Both the position numbers and the translations under genes were made by a program. A stretch of 64,000 nt of DNA from Entelurus aequoreus (Eukaryota > Chordata > Actinopteri > Syngnathiformes > Syngnathidae). Shown here piece by piece: positions 26,940-38,181 of the stretch (positions within the stretch are counted from its first letter, which is position 1; each line of letters begins with the position of its first letter). The DNA lies in the NCBI RefSeq assembly GCF_033978785.1, contig NC_084741.1, forward strand, positions 74,091,206 through 74,155,205. Direction: 5' to 3'. The notes beneath the pieces are model-generated. The model worked only from the letters and a program-made list of their open reading frames with translations. It was not told the DNA's origin and made no database searches.

Positions 26940-27285
26940 CGGTTATGATCTTTGGGTCATGGCCGACAGGACAAGATCACGGACACAAGCGGCCAAAATG
27001 AGTTTGGGTTTCTCCCTTAGAGATAGGCTGACAAGATCTGACATCTGAGAGGAGCTCAAAGTCAATCTGCTGCTCCTCCACAAGGAGAGGAGCCACATGA
27101 GGTGGTTCAGGCATCTGCTCAGGGTGCCACCCGGACACCTTCCTGGGGAGGTGTTTGGGTCACGTCCGACCAGTAGGAGACCACGGGGAAGACCCAGGAC
27201 ACGTTGGGAAGACTATGTCTCCCGGTTGTCCTGGGAACGCCTCGGGATCCCCGGGAGAAGTTGGCGAGGTGGTAGTCCATAGTTC
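26940..27285 (+). pseudogene. LINE reverse-transcriptase ORF, C-terminal fragment
   Basis: Frame 27097-27282 reads MRWFRHLLRVPPGHLPGEVF and then a GRPRTRWEDYVSRLSWERLG stretch. This RWFGHL...RPRGRPRTRWRDY pattern is common at the C-terminal end of the ORF2-type protein of fish non-LTR retrotransposons, downstream of the reverse-transcriptase domain. DNA similarity to the same element begins near 26945 but in a broken frame. No endonuclease or catalytic RT motifs are present, so it is a dead 3' fragment. A second, worse copy lies at 27962-28335. The exact LINE clade is not assigned. Confidence 0.65.
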
Positions 27286-27370
27286 TTGCCTAGAAAAGTG
27301 CCATTTCTGGGTTGGTATAAGTGAGAAAAGAATGGTCATGATCTTAGTGAGCAAAAGGACAAGGTGGTTT

Positions 27371-27966
27371 CCTTAGTGACCTTAGTTCCTTAGTGACCTT
27401 AGTTCCTTAGTGACCTTAGTTCCTTAGTGACCTTAGTTCCTTAGTGACCTTAGTTCCTTAGTGAGCAAAAGGACAAGGTGACCTTAGTGACCTTAGTTCC
27501 TTAGTGACCTTAGTTCCTTAGTGACCTTAGTTCCTTAGTGAGCAAAAGGACAAGGTGACCTTAGTGACCTTAGTTCCTTAGTGACCTTAGTTCCTTAGTG
27601 ACCTTAGTTCCTTAGTGACCTTAGTTCCTTAGTGACCTTAGTTCCTTAGTGACCTTAGTTCCTTAGTGACCTTAGTTCCTTAGTGACCTTAGTTCCTTAG
27701 TGACCTTAGTTCCTTAGTGACCTTAGTTCCTTAGTGACCTTAGTTCCTTAGTGACCTTAGTTCCTTAGTGACCTTAGTTCCTTAGTGACCTTAGTTCCTT
27801 AGTGACCTTAGTTCCTTAGTGACCTCAGTTCCTTAGTGACCAAAAGGACAAGGTGGTTTCCTTAGTGACCTTAGTTCCTTAGTGACCTTAGTGACCTTAG
27901 TTCCTTAGTGACCTTAGTTCCTTAGTGACCTTAGTTCCTTAGTGAGCAAAAGGACAAGGTGGTTTC
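27371..27966. repeat. 17-bp minisatellite with inserted spacers
   Basis: The unit is CCTTAGTGACCTTAGTT. It is interrupted four times by a GAGCAAAAGGACAAGGTG-like spacer (near 27463, 27540, 27840 and 27944). The same spacer stands at the left edge (27350), so unit plus spacer has itself been copied. Confidence 0.94.
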
Positions 27967-28335
27967 CTGCGTAGACACTCCCTAGTAGAGAGGGTGAGAA
28001 GATGGGATTATCTGAGTGGAAAGCTGCTGCTCCTCCACATTGAGATAAAGTGGCATCTGTTCAAGACGTGTTGAGGACACATCTGACCAGCAGGAGGCCT
28101 TGGACCAAGGAAACATTTAAGGGAATATTTACCTTCAGTGACTATGTACCTTCAGTGACTATGTACCTTCAGTGACTATGTACCTTCAGTGACTATGTAC
28201 CTTCAGTGACTATGTACCTTCAGGGACTATGTACCTTCAGTGACTATGTACCTTCAGGGACTATGTACCTTCAGTGACTATGTACCTTCAGTGGGCCTGG
28301 GAACACCCTCAGGAGGAGCTGAATGGAGTAGCTTG
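27967..28335 (+). pseudogene. second LINE C-terminal fragment, split by a minisatellite
   Basis: The parts at 27967-28110 and 28292-28335 match the same LINE region as 26940-27285 (CTGCTGCTCCTCCACAT, GGCCTGGGAACACC), but with many changes and no useful frame. The middle has been replaced by a 17-bp tandem array. Confidence 0.5.
28130..28292. repeat. 17-bp minisatellite, about 9.5 copies
   Basis: The unit is ACCTTCAGTGACTATGT, with GGGACT variants, inside a LINE fragment. Confidence 0.93.
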
Positions 28336-28336
28336 G

Positions 28337-29890
28337 TAAAAGGTAAATGGTAAATGGTATATGGGTTATACTTGTAGAGCGCTTTTCTACCTTCAAGGTA
28401 CTCAAAGCGCTTTGACACTATTTACACATTCACCCATTCACACACACATTCACACACACATTCACACACACATTCACACACACACATTCACACACACATT
28501 CACACACACACATTCACACACACATTCACACACACACATTCACACACACACATTCACACACACATTCACACACACATTCACACACACACATTCACACACA
28601 CATTCACACACACACATTCACACACACATTCACACACACACATTCACACACACATTCACACACACATTCACACACACATTCACACACACATTCACACACA
28701 CATTCACACACACATTCACACACACATTCACACACACATTCACACACACACATTCACACACACATTCACACACACATTCACACACACATTCACACACACA
28801 TTCACACACACATTCACACACACACATTCACACACACATTCACACACACACATTCACACACACATTCACACACACACATTCACACACACACATTCACACA
28901 CACATTCACACACACATTCACACACACACATTCACACACACATTCACACACACACATTCACACACACATTCACACACACACATTCACACACACATTCACA
29001 CACACATTCACACACACATTCACACACACATTCACACACACATTCACACACACATTCACACACACATTCACACACACATTCACACACACACATTCACACA
29101 CACATTCACACACACATTCACACACACATTCACACACACATTCACACACACACATTCACATACACACATTCACACACACATTCACACACACATTCACACA
29201 CACACATTCACACACACATTCACACACACACATTCACATACACACATTCACACACACATTCACACACACATTCACACACACACATTCACACACACACATT
29301 CACACACACATTCACACACACACATTCACACACACACATTCACACACACATTCACACACACATTCACACACACATTCACACACACATTCACACACACACA
29401 TTCACACACACACATTCACACACACACATTCACACACACACATTCACACACACATTCACACACACATTCACACACACATTCACACACACACATTCACACA
29501 CACATTCACACACACACATTCACACACACACATTCACACACACATTCACACACACACATTCACACACACACATTCACACACACATTCACACACACACATT
29601 CACACACACATTCACACATACATTCACACACACACATTCACACACACATTCACACACACACATTCACACACACATTCACACACACACATTCACACACACA
29701 TTCACACACACATTCACACACACACATTCACACACACATTCACACACACACATTCACACACACATTCACACACACACATTCACACACACACATTCACACA
29801 CACACATTCACACACACATTCACACACACATTCACACACACATTCACACACACATTCACACACACATTCACACACACACATTCACACACA

Positions 29891-29927
<37 letters not shown>

Positions 29928-30155
29928 TCACACACACACATTCACACATTCACACACACACATTCACACACACATTCACACACTGATGGCGGGAGCTGCC
30001 ATGCAAGGCCCTAACCACCACCTATCAGGAGCAAGGGTGAAGTGTCTTGCTCAAGGACACAACGAACGTGACTAGGTTGGTAGAATGTGGGGATCGAACC
30101 AGGAACCCTGAGGTTGCTGGCACGGCCACTCTCCCAACCAGCGCCACGCCGGGTG
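28337..30155 (-). mobile_element. tRNA-like SINE split by a 1.5-kb internal expansion
   Basis: Both halves of one interspersed element are visible: 28337-28440 (ACTTGTAGAGCGCTTTTC to CACTATTTACACATTCACC) and 29984-30155 (CACTGATGGCGGGAGCTGCC to CGCCACGCCGG). Read on the minus strand, the second half has an A-box-like TGGTTGGGAGAGTGG and a B-box GGTTCGATCCC, as in a tRNA-derived SINE head. The usual short TTCACACAC stretch between the halves has become a 1.5-kb array. Confidence 0.7.
28438..29983. repeat. compound (TTCACACACA/TTCACACACACA)n array
   Basis: Units of 10 bp and 12 bp (TTCA followed by three or four CA) are mixed in an irregular order for about 1.5 kb. Two ATACAC variants near 29160 and 29238 sit in similar surroundings. 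A pure CA run lies near 29900. Confidence 0.96.
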
Positions 30156-30410
30156 GCAGCAGTTGGGAAGACTGCTTTCTCTGCTCTGATATTGATTTAT
30201 AAATAGAAGAAATGAATACAATGAAATATTACAAAATCAATACAATTGAAAAATAACATGAAAAAACTTGGTGAATTTGTTTCTATTAACTTTCACTGTT
30301 TTGTGAATTGTTAAATGGATTTTGTTTTTAGTGAGATTTTTTTGTTTTTACTCTGCTGCTTCAACGTCATTTCAAGCCTCGCTGTTATTTCCACTGACAA
30401 TGAAACAGAC
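30156..30410. other. no gene seen
   Basis: Short spacer; nothing is recognised. Confidence 0.5.
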
Positions 30411-33400
30411 TTTCAAACACAACCTCTGTCATAGTGTAGCAGCTGACCTTTTAGTTTACCATTTCAAACACAACCTCTGTCATAGTGTACCAGCTGAGCT
30501 TTTAGTTTACCATTTCAAACACAACCTCTGTCATAGTGTAGCAGCTGAGCTTTTAGTTTACCATTTCAAACACAACCTCTGTCATAGTGTACATACCAGC
30601 TGAGCTTTTAGTTTACCATTTCAAACACAACCTCTGTCATAGTGTACATCCCAGCTGAGCTTTTAGTTTACCATTTCAAACACAACCTCTGTCATAGTGT
30701 ACATCCCAGCTGAGCTTTTAGTTTACCATTTCAAACACAACCTCTGTCATAGTGTACCAGCTGAGCTTTTAGTTTACCATTTCAAACACAACCTCTGTCA
30801 TAGTGTACCAGCTGAGCTTTTAGTTTACCATTTCAAACACAACCTCTGTCATAGTGTACCAGCTGAGCTTTTAGTTTACCATTTCAAACACAACCTCTGT
30901 CATAGTGTACATACCAGCTGAGCTTTTAGTTTACCATTTCAAACACAACCTCTGTCATAGTGTACATCCCAGCTGAGCTTTTAGTTTACCATTTCAAACA
31001 CAACCTCTGTCATGGTGTACATCCCAGCTGAGCTTTTAGTTTACCATTTCAAACATAACCTCTGTCATGGTGTACATCCCAGCTGAGCTTTTAGTTTACC
31101 ATTTCAAACACAACCTCTGTCATAGTGTAGCAGCTGAGCTTTTAGTTTACCATTTCAAACACAACCTCTGTCATAGTGTACCAGCTGAGCTTTTAGTTTA
31201 CCATTTCAAACACAACCTCTGTCATAGTGTACCAGCTGAGCTTTTAGTTTACCATTTCAAACACAACCTCTGTCATAGTGTACATACCAGCTGAGCTTTT
31301 AGTTTACCATTTCAAACACAACCTCTGTCATAGTGTACATCCCAGCTGAGCTTTTAGTTTACCATTTCAAACACAACCTCTGTCATAGTGTACATCCCAG
31401 CTGAGCTTTTAGTTTACCATTTCAAACACAACTTCTGTCATAGTGTACATCCCAGCTGAGCTTTTAGTTTACCATTTCAAACACAACCTCTGTCATGGTG
31501 TACATCCCAGCTGAGCTTTTAGTTTACCATTTCAAACACAACCTCTGTCATAGTGTAGCAGCTGAGCTTTTAGTTTACCATTTCAAACACAACCTCTGTC
31601 ATAGTGTACCAGCTGAGCTTTTAGTTTACCATTTCAAACACAACCTCTGTCATAGTGTACCAGCTGAGCTTTTAGTTTACCATTTCAAACACAACCTCTG
31701 TCATAGTGTACATACCAGCTGAGCTTTTAGTTTACCATTTCAAACACAACCTCTGTCATAGTGTACATCCCAGCTGAGCTTTTAGTTTACCATTTCAAAC
31801 ACAACCTCTGTCATAGTGTACATACCAGCTGAGCTTTTAGTTTACCATTTCAAACACAACCTCTGTCATAGTGTACATCCCAGCTGAGCTTTTAGTTTAC
31901 CATTTCAAACACAACCTCTGTCATAGTGTACATCCCAGCTGAGCTTTTAGTTTACCATTTCAAACACAACCTCTGTCATAGTGTAGCAGCTGACCTTTTA
32001 GTTTACCATTTCAAACACAACCTCTGTCATAGTGTAGCAGCTGAGCTTTTAGTTTACCATTTCAAACACAACCTCTGTCATAGTGTAGCAGCTGAGCTTT
32101 TAGTTTACCATTTGAAACACAACCTCTGTCATGGTGTACATCCCAGCTGAGCTTTTAGTTTACCATTTCAAACACAACCTCTGTCATAGTGTACCAGCTG
32201 AGCTTTTAGTTTACCATTTCAAACACAACCTCTGTCATAGTGTACATACCAGCTGAGCTTTTAGTTTACCATTTCAAACACAACCTCTGTCATGGTGTAC
32301 ATCCCAGCTGAGCTTTTAGTTTACCATTTCAAACACAACCTCTGTCATGGTGTACATCCCAGCTGAGCTTTTAGTTTACCATTTCAAACACAACCTCTGT
32401 CATAGTGTAGCAGCTGAGCTTTTAGTTTACCATTTCAAACACAACCTCTGTCATAGTGTAGCAGCTGAGCTTTTAGTTTACCATTTGAAACACAACCTCT
32501 GTCATGGTGTACATCCCAGCTGAGCTTTTAGTTTACCATTTCAAACACAACCTCTGTCATGGTGTACATCCCAGCTGAGCTTTTAGTTTACCATTTCAAA
32601 CACAACCTCTGTCATAGTGTAGCAGCTGAGCTTTTAGTTTACCATTTCAAACACAACCTCTGTCATAGTGTACCAGCTGAGCTTTTAGTTTACCATTTCA
32701 AACACAACCTCTGTCATAGTGTACCAGCTGAGCTTTTAGTTTACCATTTCAAACACAACCTCTGTCATAGTGTACATACCAGCTGAGCTTTTAGTTTACC
32801 ATTTCAAACACAACCTCTGTCATAGTGTACATCCCAGCTGAGCTTTTAGTTTACCATTTCAAACACAACCTCTGTCATAGTGTACATACCAGCTGAGCTT
32901 TTAGTTTACCATTTCAAACACAACCTCTGTCATAGTGTACATCCCAGCTGAGCTTTTAGTTTACCATTTCAAACACAACCTCTGTCATAGTGTACATCCC
33001 AGCTGAGCTTTTAGTTTACCATTTCAAACACAACCTCTGTCATAGTGTAGCAGCTGACCTTTTAGTTTACCATTTCAAACACAACCTCTGTCATAGTGTA
33101 GCAGCTGAGCTTTTAGTTTACCATTTCAAACACAACCTCTGTCATAGTGTAGCAGCTGAGCTTTTAGTTTACCATTTGAAACACAACCTCTGTCATGGTG
33201 TACATCCCAGCTGAGCTTTTAGTTTACCATTTCAAACACAACCTCTGTCATAGTGTACCAGCTGAGCTTTTAGTTTACCATTTCAAACACAACCTCTGTC
33301 ATAGTGTACATACCAGCTGAGCTTTTAGTTTACCATTTCAAACACAACCTCTGTCATGGTGTACATCCCAGCTGAGCTTTTAGTTTACCATTTCAAACAC

Positions 33401-34073
33401 AACCTCTGTCATGGTGTACATCCCAGCTGAGCTTTTAGTTTACCATTTCAAACACAACCTCTGTCATAGTGTAGCAGCTGAGCTTTTAGTTTACCATTTC
33501 AAACACAACCTCTGTCATAGTGTAGCAGCTGAGCTTTTAGTTTACCATTTGAAACACAACCTCTGTCATGGTGTACATCCCAGCTGAGCTTTTAGTTTAC
33601 CATTTGAAACACAACCTCTGTCATGGTGTACATCCCAGCTGAGCTTTTAGTTTACCATTTGAAACACAACCTCTGTCATGGTGTACATCCCAGCTGAGCT
33701 TTTAGTTTACCATTTCAAACACAACCTCTGTCATAGTGTAGCAGCTGAGCTTTTAGTTTACCATTTGAAACACAACCTCTGTCATGGTGTACATCCCAGC
33801 TGAGCTTTTAGTTTACCATTTGAAACACAACCTCTGTCATGGTGTACATCCCAGCTGAGCTTTTAGTTTACCATTTGAAACACAACCTCTGTCATGGTGT
33901 ACATCCCAGCTGAGCTTTTAGTTTACCATTTCAAACACAACCTCTGTCATAGTGTAGCAGCTGAGCTTTTAGTTTACCATTTGAAACACAACCTCTGTCA
34001 TAGTGTAGCAGCTGAGCTTTTAGTTTACCATTTGAAACACAACCTCTGTCATAGTGTACATCCCAGCTGAGGT
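30411..34073. repeat. 51/55-bp satellite, about 70 copies
   Basis: The unit holds GAGCTTTTAGTTTACCATTT and AACACAACCTCTGTCAT. The joint is GTAGCAGCT or GTACCAGCT (51 bp), or GTACATCCCAGCT or GTACATACCAGCT (55 bp). The order of joint types is copied over long distances: the stretches at 31495 and 31926 recur at 32559 and 32990, both 1064 bp later. Confidence 0.96.
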
Positions 34074-34939
34074 TTGTTATCTTGCTGGAGACTGAAGAGA
34101 GCTGCGGGTAATAAAGGTGTGGCTTGCATTTACAACATCAACTTAGTCCTAAAACTGGATGTCTGATTTATTCATGCTCTGCTACTCCCAAACATTTTGT
34201 ATTACTTTTTCACACTTGCTCCTCGGTCACTCCTCACCCAGAGGAGTATTAGCGGGGTAAATAAAAAAGTCCTGTCATAAAAGCAAGATGGAGGACAAAA
34301 GCAGCTGGTGGGAGGAAGACGAGGTTCAAGCTCCAGAAAAAGAGAACAGTTTTTGCAGTTGAGGTGTTCTCACTGCCAAGCATCACTTACACACATACTT
34401 TGTTTTTCTATGCAAAAACCCAAGTGGACTCGGTTTTGAGTCGCCGGCGCCCAAAATCTGTACAAATAATTGTAATAAAGGCTGATATGATTCATGCAAT
34501 GCTCCAAAACACAACACTAGGCAGCCTTACTCCCTATTTGCTGGTGTTCTTCATGGCTTCTAGTCCTAAAGTCTAATTTGCTTGTGTTCTTCATGGCTTC
34601 TAGTCCTAAAGTCTAATTTGCTGGTGTTCTTCATGGCTTCTAGTCCTAAAGTCTAAATGAACCATGACTCAACCACCAACATAAGCAAGTCCAGGAAAGA
34701 CCCTCACCACAGTCTGCTGGGGGGGGGGGGGGGGGGGGGGCTTATATAAGCTCAATTCTTTCACATCCAAAAGATGACTGAGCTCAGCTGTGAGTCACTG
34801 GTAACTATTTAGGGAGATGTCAGTACAGTATTTGCCAGAGAAGAGTTTGGGGTACTTAACATTTGGTACTTACCAAAGTCTAGCATGGTAGTGTCTCTCA
34901 CTTAATGTGTCTACCCGCTAAACTAATGCTAAGTGCATT
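34074..34939. other. short repeats, no gene seen
   Basis: Contains three copies of a 40-bp unit at 34536-34655 and a run of 22 G at 34719-34740. No exon is recognised. Confidence 0.5.
34536..34655. repeat. 40-bp tandem repeat, 3 copies
   Basis: The unit includes GTGTTCTTCATGGCTTC and TAGTCCTAAAGTCTAA. The copies are almost identical. Confidence 0.93.
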
Positions 34940-35057
34940 GATTGATTGAAACTTTTATTAGTAGATTGCACAGTGAAGTACATATTCCGTACAATTGACC
35001 ACTAAATGGTAACACCCCAATAAGTTTTTCAACTTGTTTAAGTCGGGGTCCACTTAA
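34940..35057 (-). mobile_element. interspersed repeat, LINE 3'-tail-like
   Basis: Reverse-oriented partner of 13511-13627, ending in an ATTGATTGATTG tail (read on plus as its start). Confidence 0.6.
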
Positions 35058-35354
35058 ATGGAGTCCAGCCTTTAGCTAGAGTGACGTGCCAAGGAGAAGC
35101 CAGAGTTTGAAAACCTTCAGTTTCCTATTGAGGAACATTTGGACTGAGCAGTGAAAAACGTAAACAAGTAAAAGGTTCAATTATAAAATAAAAGCTACAA
35201 TTATTTGTGCTATCAATGCTCTGTAATATTATTGTCTCATGTAGCACACTAAAAAAAACATTAACATTTTTGTAAATGTTTGGATCTTGTTCAGTGTTTT
35301 TTCGTAATAATCTGTGGACCAGTAAAATAACAATAAGCGAGTCACACCCTATTT
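35058..35354. other. no gene seen
   Basis: AT-rich spacer before the TTAA-flanked element. Confidence 0.5.
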
Positions 35355-35389
35355 TTAAAGGCCTGCTGAAAGTCACTACTAGCGAGCAC

Positions 35390-35525
35390 GCAGTCTGATA
35401 GTTGATATATTAATGATGAGTCTGATAGTTGATATATCAATGATGAGTCTGATAGTTTATATATCAATGATGAGTCTGATAGTTGATATATCAATGATGA
35501 GTCTGATAGTTGATATATCAATGAT
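35390..35525. repeat. 27-bp tandem repeat, 5 copies
   Basis: The unit includes AGTCTGATAGTTGATATATC and AATGATG. The truncated relative at 16.8 kb has only one unit at this place. Confidence 0.92.
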
Positions 35526-35621
35526 GTCATCGCAACATTGCAACACATGCCAATATGGCCGCCTTCACTTAGAAAGTCACATTTTACATTTCCCAAGAAA
35601 CTTCCGCTTGAAAACGTCTAT

Positions 35622-36433
35622 GTACGATGACGTATGTATGATGACTTATGTATGATGACGTATGTACGATGACGTATGTACGATGACGTATGTACGATGA
35701 CGTGTGTATGATGACTTATGTATGATGACGTATGTACGATGGCGTATGCGTGATGGCGTATGTGTGATGACGTATGTATGATGACGTATGTATGATGACG
35801 TATGTATGATGACGTATGTATGATGACGTATGTACGATGACGTATGTATGTTGACTTATGTACGATGACGTATGTATGATGCCGTATGTATGATGACGTA
35901 TGTAAGATGACGTATGTACGATGACGTATGTACGATGACGTATGTACGATGACGTATGTACGATGACGTATGTATGATGCCGTATGCATGATGACGTATG
36001 TAAGATGACGTATGTACGATGACGTATGTACGATGACGTATGTACGATGACGTATGTACGATGACGTATGTACGATGACGTATGTATGATGACGTATGTA
36101 TGATGACGTATGTATGATGACGTATGTAAGATGACGTATGTATGGTGACGTATGTATGGTGACGTATGTATGATGACGTATGTACGATGACGTATGTATG
36201 ATGACGTATGTATGGTGACGTATGTACGATGACGTATGTATGATGACGTATGTACGATGACGTATGTATGATGACGTATGTACGATGACGTATGTATGAT
36301 GACGTATGTATGATGACGTATGTATGATGACGTATGTATGGTGACGTATGTACGGTGACGTATGTAAGATGACGTATGTATGATGACGTATGTACGATGA
36401 CGTATGTATGATGACGTATGTATGATGACGTAT
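35622..36433. repeat. 14-bp minisatellite with TGACGTA, about 58 copies
   Basis: The unit is GATGACGTATGTAC with many single-base variants (TATGATG, TAAGATG, TATGGTG). Each unit carries TGACGTA, close to the cAMP-response element half site TGACG. Confidence 0.94.
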
Positions 36434-37137
36434 GATGACGCTAGCCACCGACCGCATTGATGATCGGGTGAAGTCCTTCGTCGCGCCGTCGATCGCTGGA
36501 ACGCAGGTGAGCACGGGTGTTGATGAGCAGATGAAGGCTGGCTGGCGTAGGTGGATAGCTAATGTTTTTAGCATAGCTCTGTGAAGTCCCGTAGCTAAGT
36601 TAACTTCAATGGCGTCGTTAGCAACAGCATTGTTAAGCTTCGCCAGGCTGGGAATTATTAACCGTGTAGTTACATGTCCATGGTTTAATAGTATTGTTGA
36701 TCTTCTGTCTATCCTCCCAGTCAGGGATTTATTTATTTTGTTTCTATCTGCAGTTAAGCCCGATGCTATCACGTTAGCTCAGTAGCTAAAGTGCTTCGCC
36801 GATGTATTGTCGTGGAGATAAAAGTCACTGTGAATGTCCATTTGGCGTTCTGGACTCTCATTTTCAAGAGGATATAGTATCCCAGGTGGTTTAAAATACA
36901 AATCTGTGATCCACAATAGAAAAAGGAGAGAGTGTGGAATCCAATGAGCCAGCTTGTACCTAAGTTACGGTCAGAGCGAAAAAAGATACGTCCTGCACTG
37001 CACTCTTGTCCTTCACTCTCACGTTCCTCATCCATGAATCTTTCATCCTGGCTCAAATTAATGGGGTAATCGTCGCTTTCTCGGTCCGAATCTCTCTCGC
37101 TGCTGGTGTAAACAATGTGCAGATGTGAGGAGCTCCA

Positions 37138-37233
37138 CAACCTGTGACGTCACGCTACTTTCAACCTGTGACGTCACGCTACTTCCAACCTGTGACGTCA
37201 CGCTACTTTCAACCTGTGACGTCACGCTACTTC
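37138..37233. repeat. 24-bp tandem repeat with TGACGTCA, 4 copies
   Basis: The unit is CAACCTGTGACGTCACGC plus TACTTT or TACTTC. Each unit has the full palindromic cAMP-response element TGACGTCA. It lies near the right end of the TTAA-flanked element. Confidence 0.94.
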
Positions 37234-37412
37234 CGCTACAGGCAAGGCTTTTTTTTATCAGCGAGCAAAAGTTGCGAACTTTATCGTCGATGTTCTCTAC
37301 TAAATCCTTTCAGCAAAAATATGGCAATATCGCAAAATGATCAAGTATGACACATAGAATGGATCTGCTATTCCCGTTTCAATAAAACAATTTTATTTCA
37401 GTAGGCCTTTAA

Positions 37413-38181
37413 ACTCTGTCATTTTTTGTTATTATGTGTATGGTATATTTCTATAAACTTCATACATATTTTGTTTCTACAGCATAATCGTGGTTCAGTA
37501 CCTTCAGTAATTCCCTGAGTTTGAAGGTGCCAGTTTGGTTTCTGTTTGCTTAGTATTGTGAACACAGCTTGAAATCAGCACTAAGTAACTTTTCAACCTT
37601 GATAGAATATTGCATCACTTTGGGGACGATACAACTAGTTGAATGACACCTGTGTCATGGCCTGAGTGGATCTGTATCGCTTTCCCAGGCACTGAGCAAC
37701 TTTGAGGAGTGGGGCAGGAAGCCTGCCACACAAACAACTACAAATATGCTGCCTTGCTTCACGGCATACGTCACTCTCCCTCTCCCCATTCGTTACAAAG
37801 ACGGAAGTCAATGCAAACGCCTACGTGCCGCCAAAAAACTAAAATAAAATGAACGCCGACGTGCAATTACTGCTATGAAGCTACAAAGCCAAAGAAACGA
37901 AAAGTTTTGTTTGAGGAGACAAAACAAAAAAAGGGAAGCTACTCGGATAAAAGGACAATCAAGGATCAACATTGGCCCGGTGGCGTGAGTTTAAAGACGG
38001 TTTCGACCAATGCTGCCTTGGCTCTGTTCCTGCTGGACTAGTAAGTACATTTCAATACTCAAATCAAAATGCTAATGCAAATGTTAGCTATCGGACATTT
38101 GTGTGGTAGCAATAAGTAGCCAGCAGCTTGATAGTTTGAATGCATCTTCTGCTCGTCAGCTGTGATGTAGTTTTTAGAATA
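37413..38181. other. no gene seen
   Basis: Unique-looking DNA; no exon is recognised. Confidence 0.5.

Larger units (their letters stand above)
35359..37408 (+). mobile_element. TTAA-flanked DNA transposon with three internal expansions
   Basis: The left end reads AGGCCTGCTGAAA and the right end TTTCAGTAGGCCT, inverted repeats with 12 of 13 positions matching. Both are flanked by TTAA (35355-35358 and 37409-37412), the target duplication typical of piggyBac-like elements. No transposase is found, so it is non-autonomous or internally rearranged. A relative, truncated, lies at 16371-16833. Inside are tandem arrays of 27 bp, 14 bp and 24 bp. The long minus-strand frame at 35618-36772 follows from the 14-bp array. 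Confidence 0.8.

Noticed and set aside
35618..36772. 384-codon minus frame
   Set aside because: Mostly produced by the 14-bp array inside a non-autonomous transposon.
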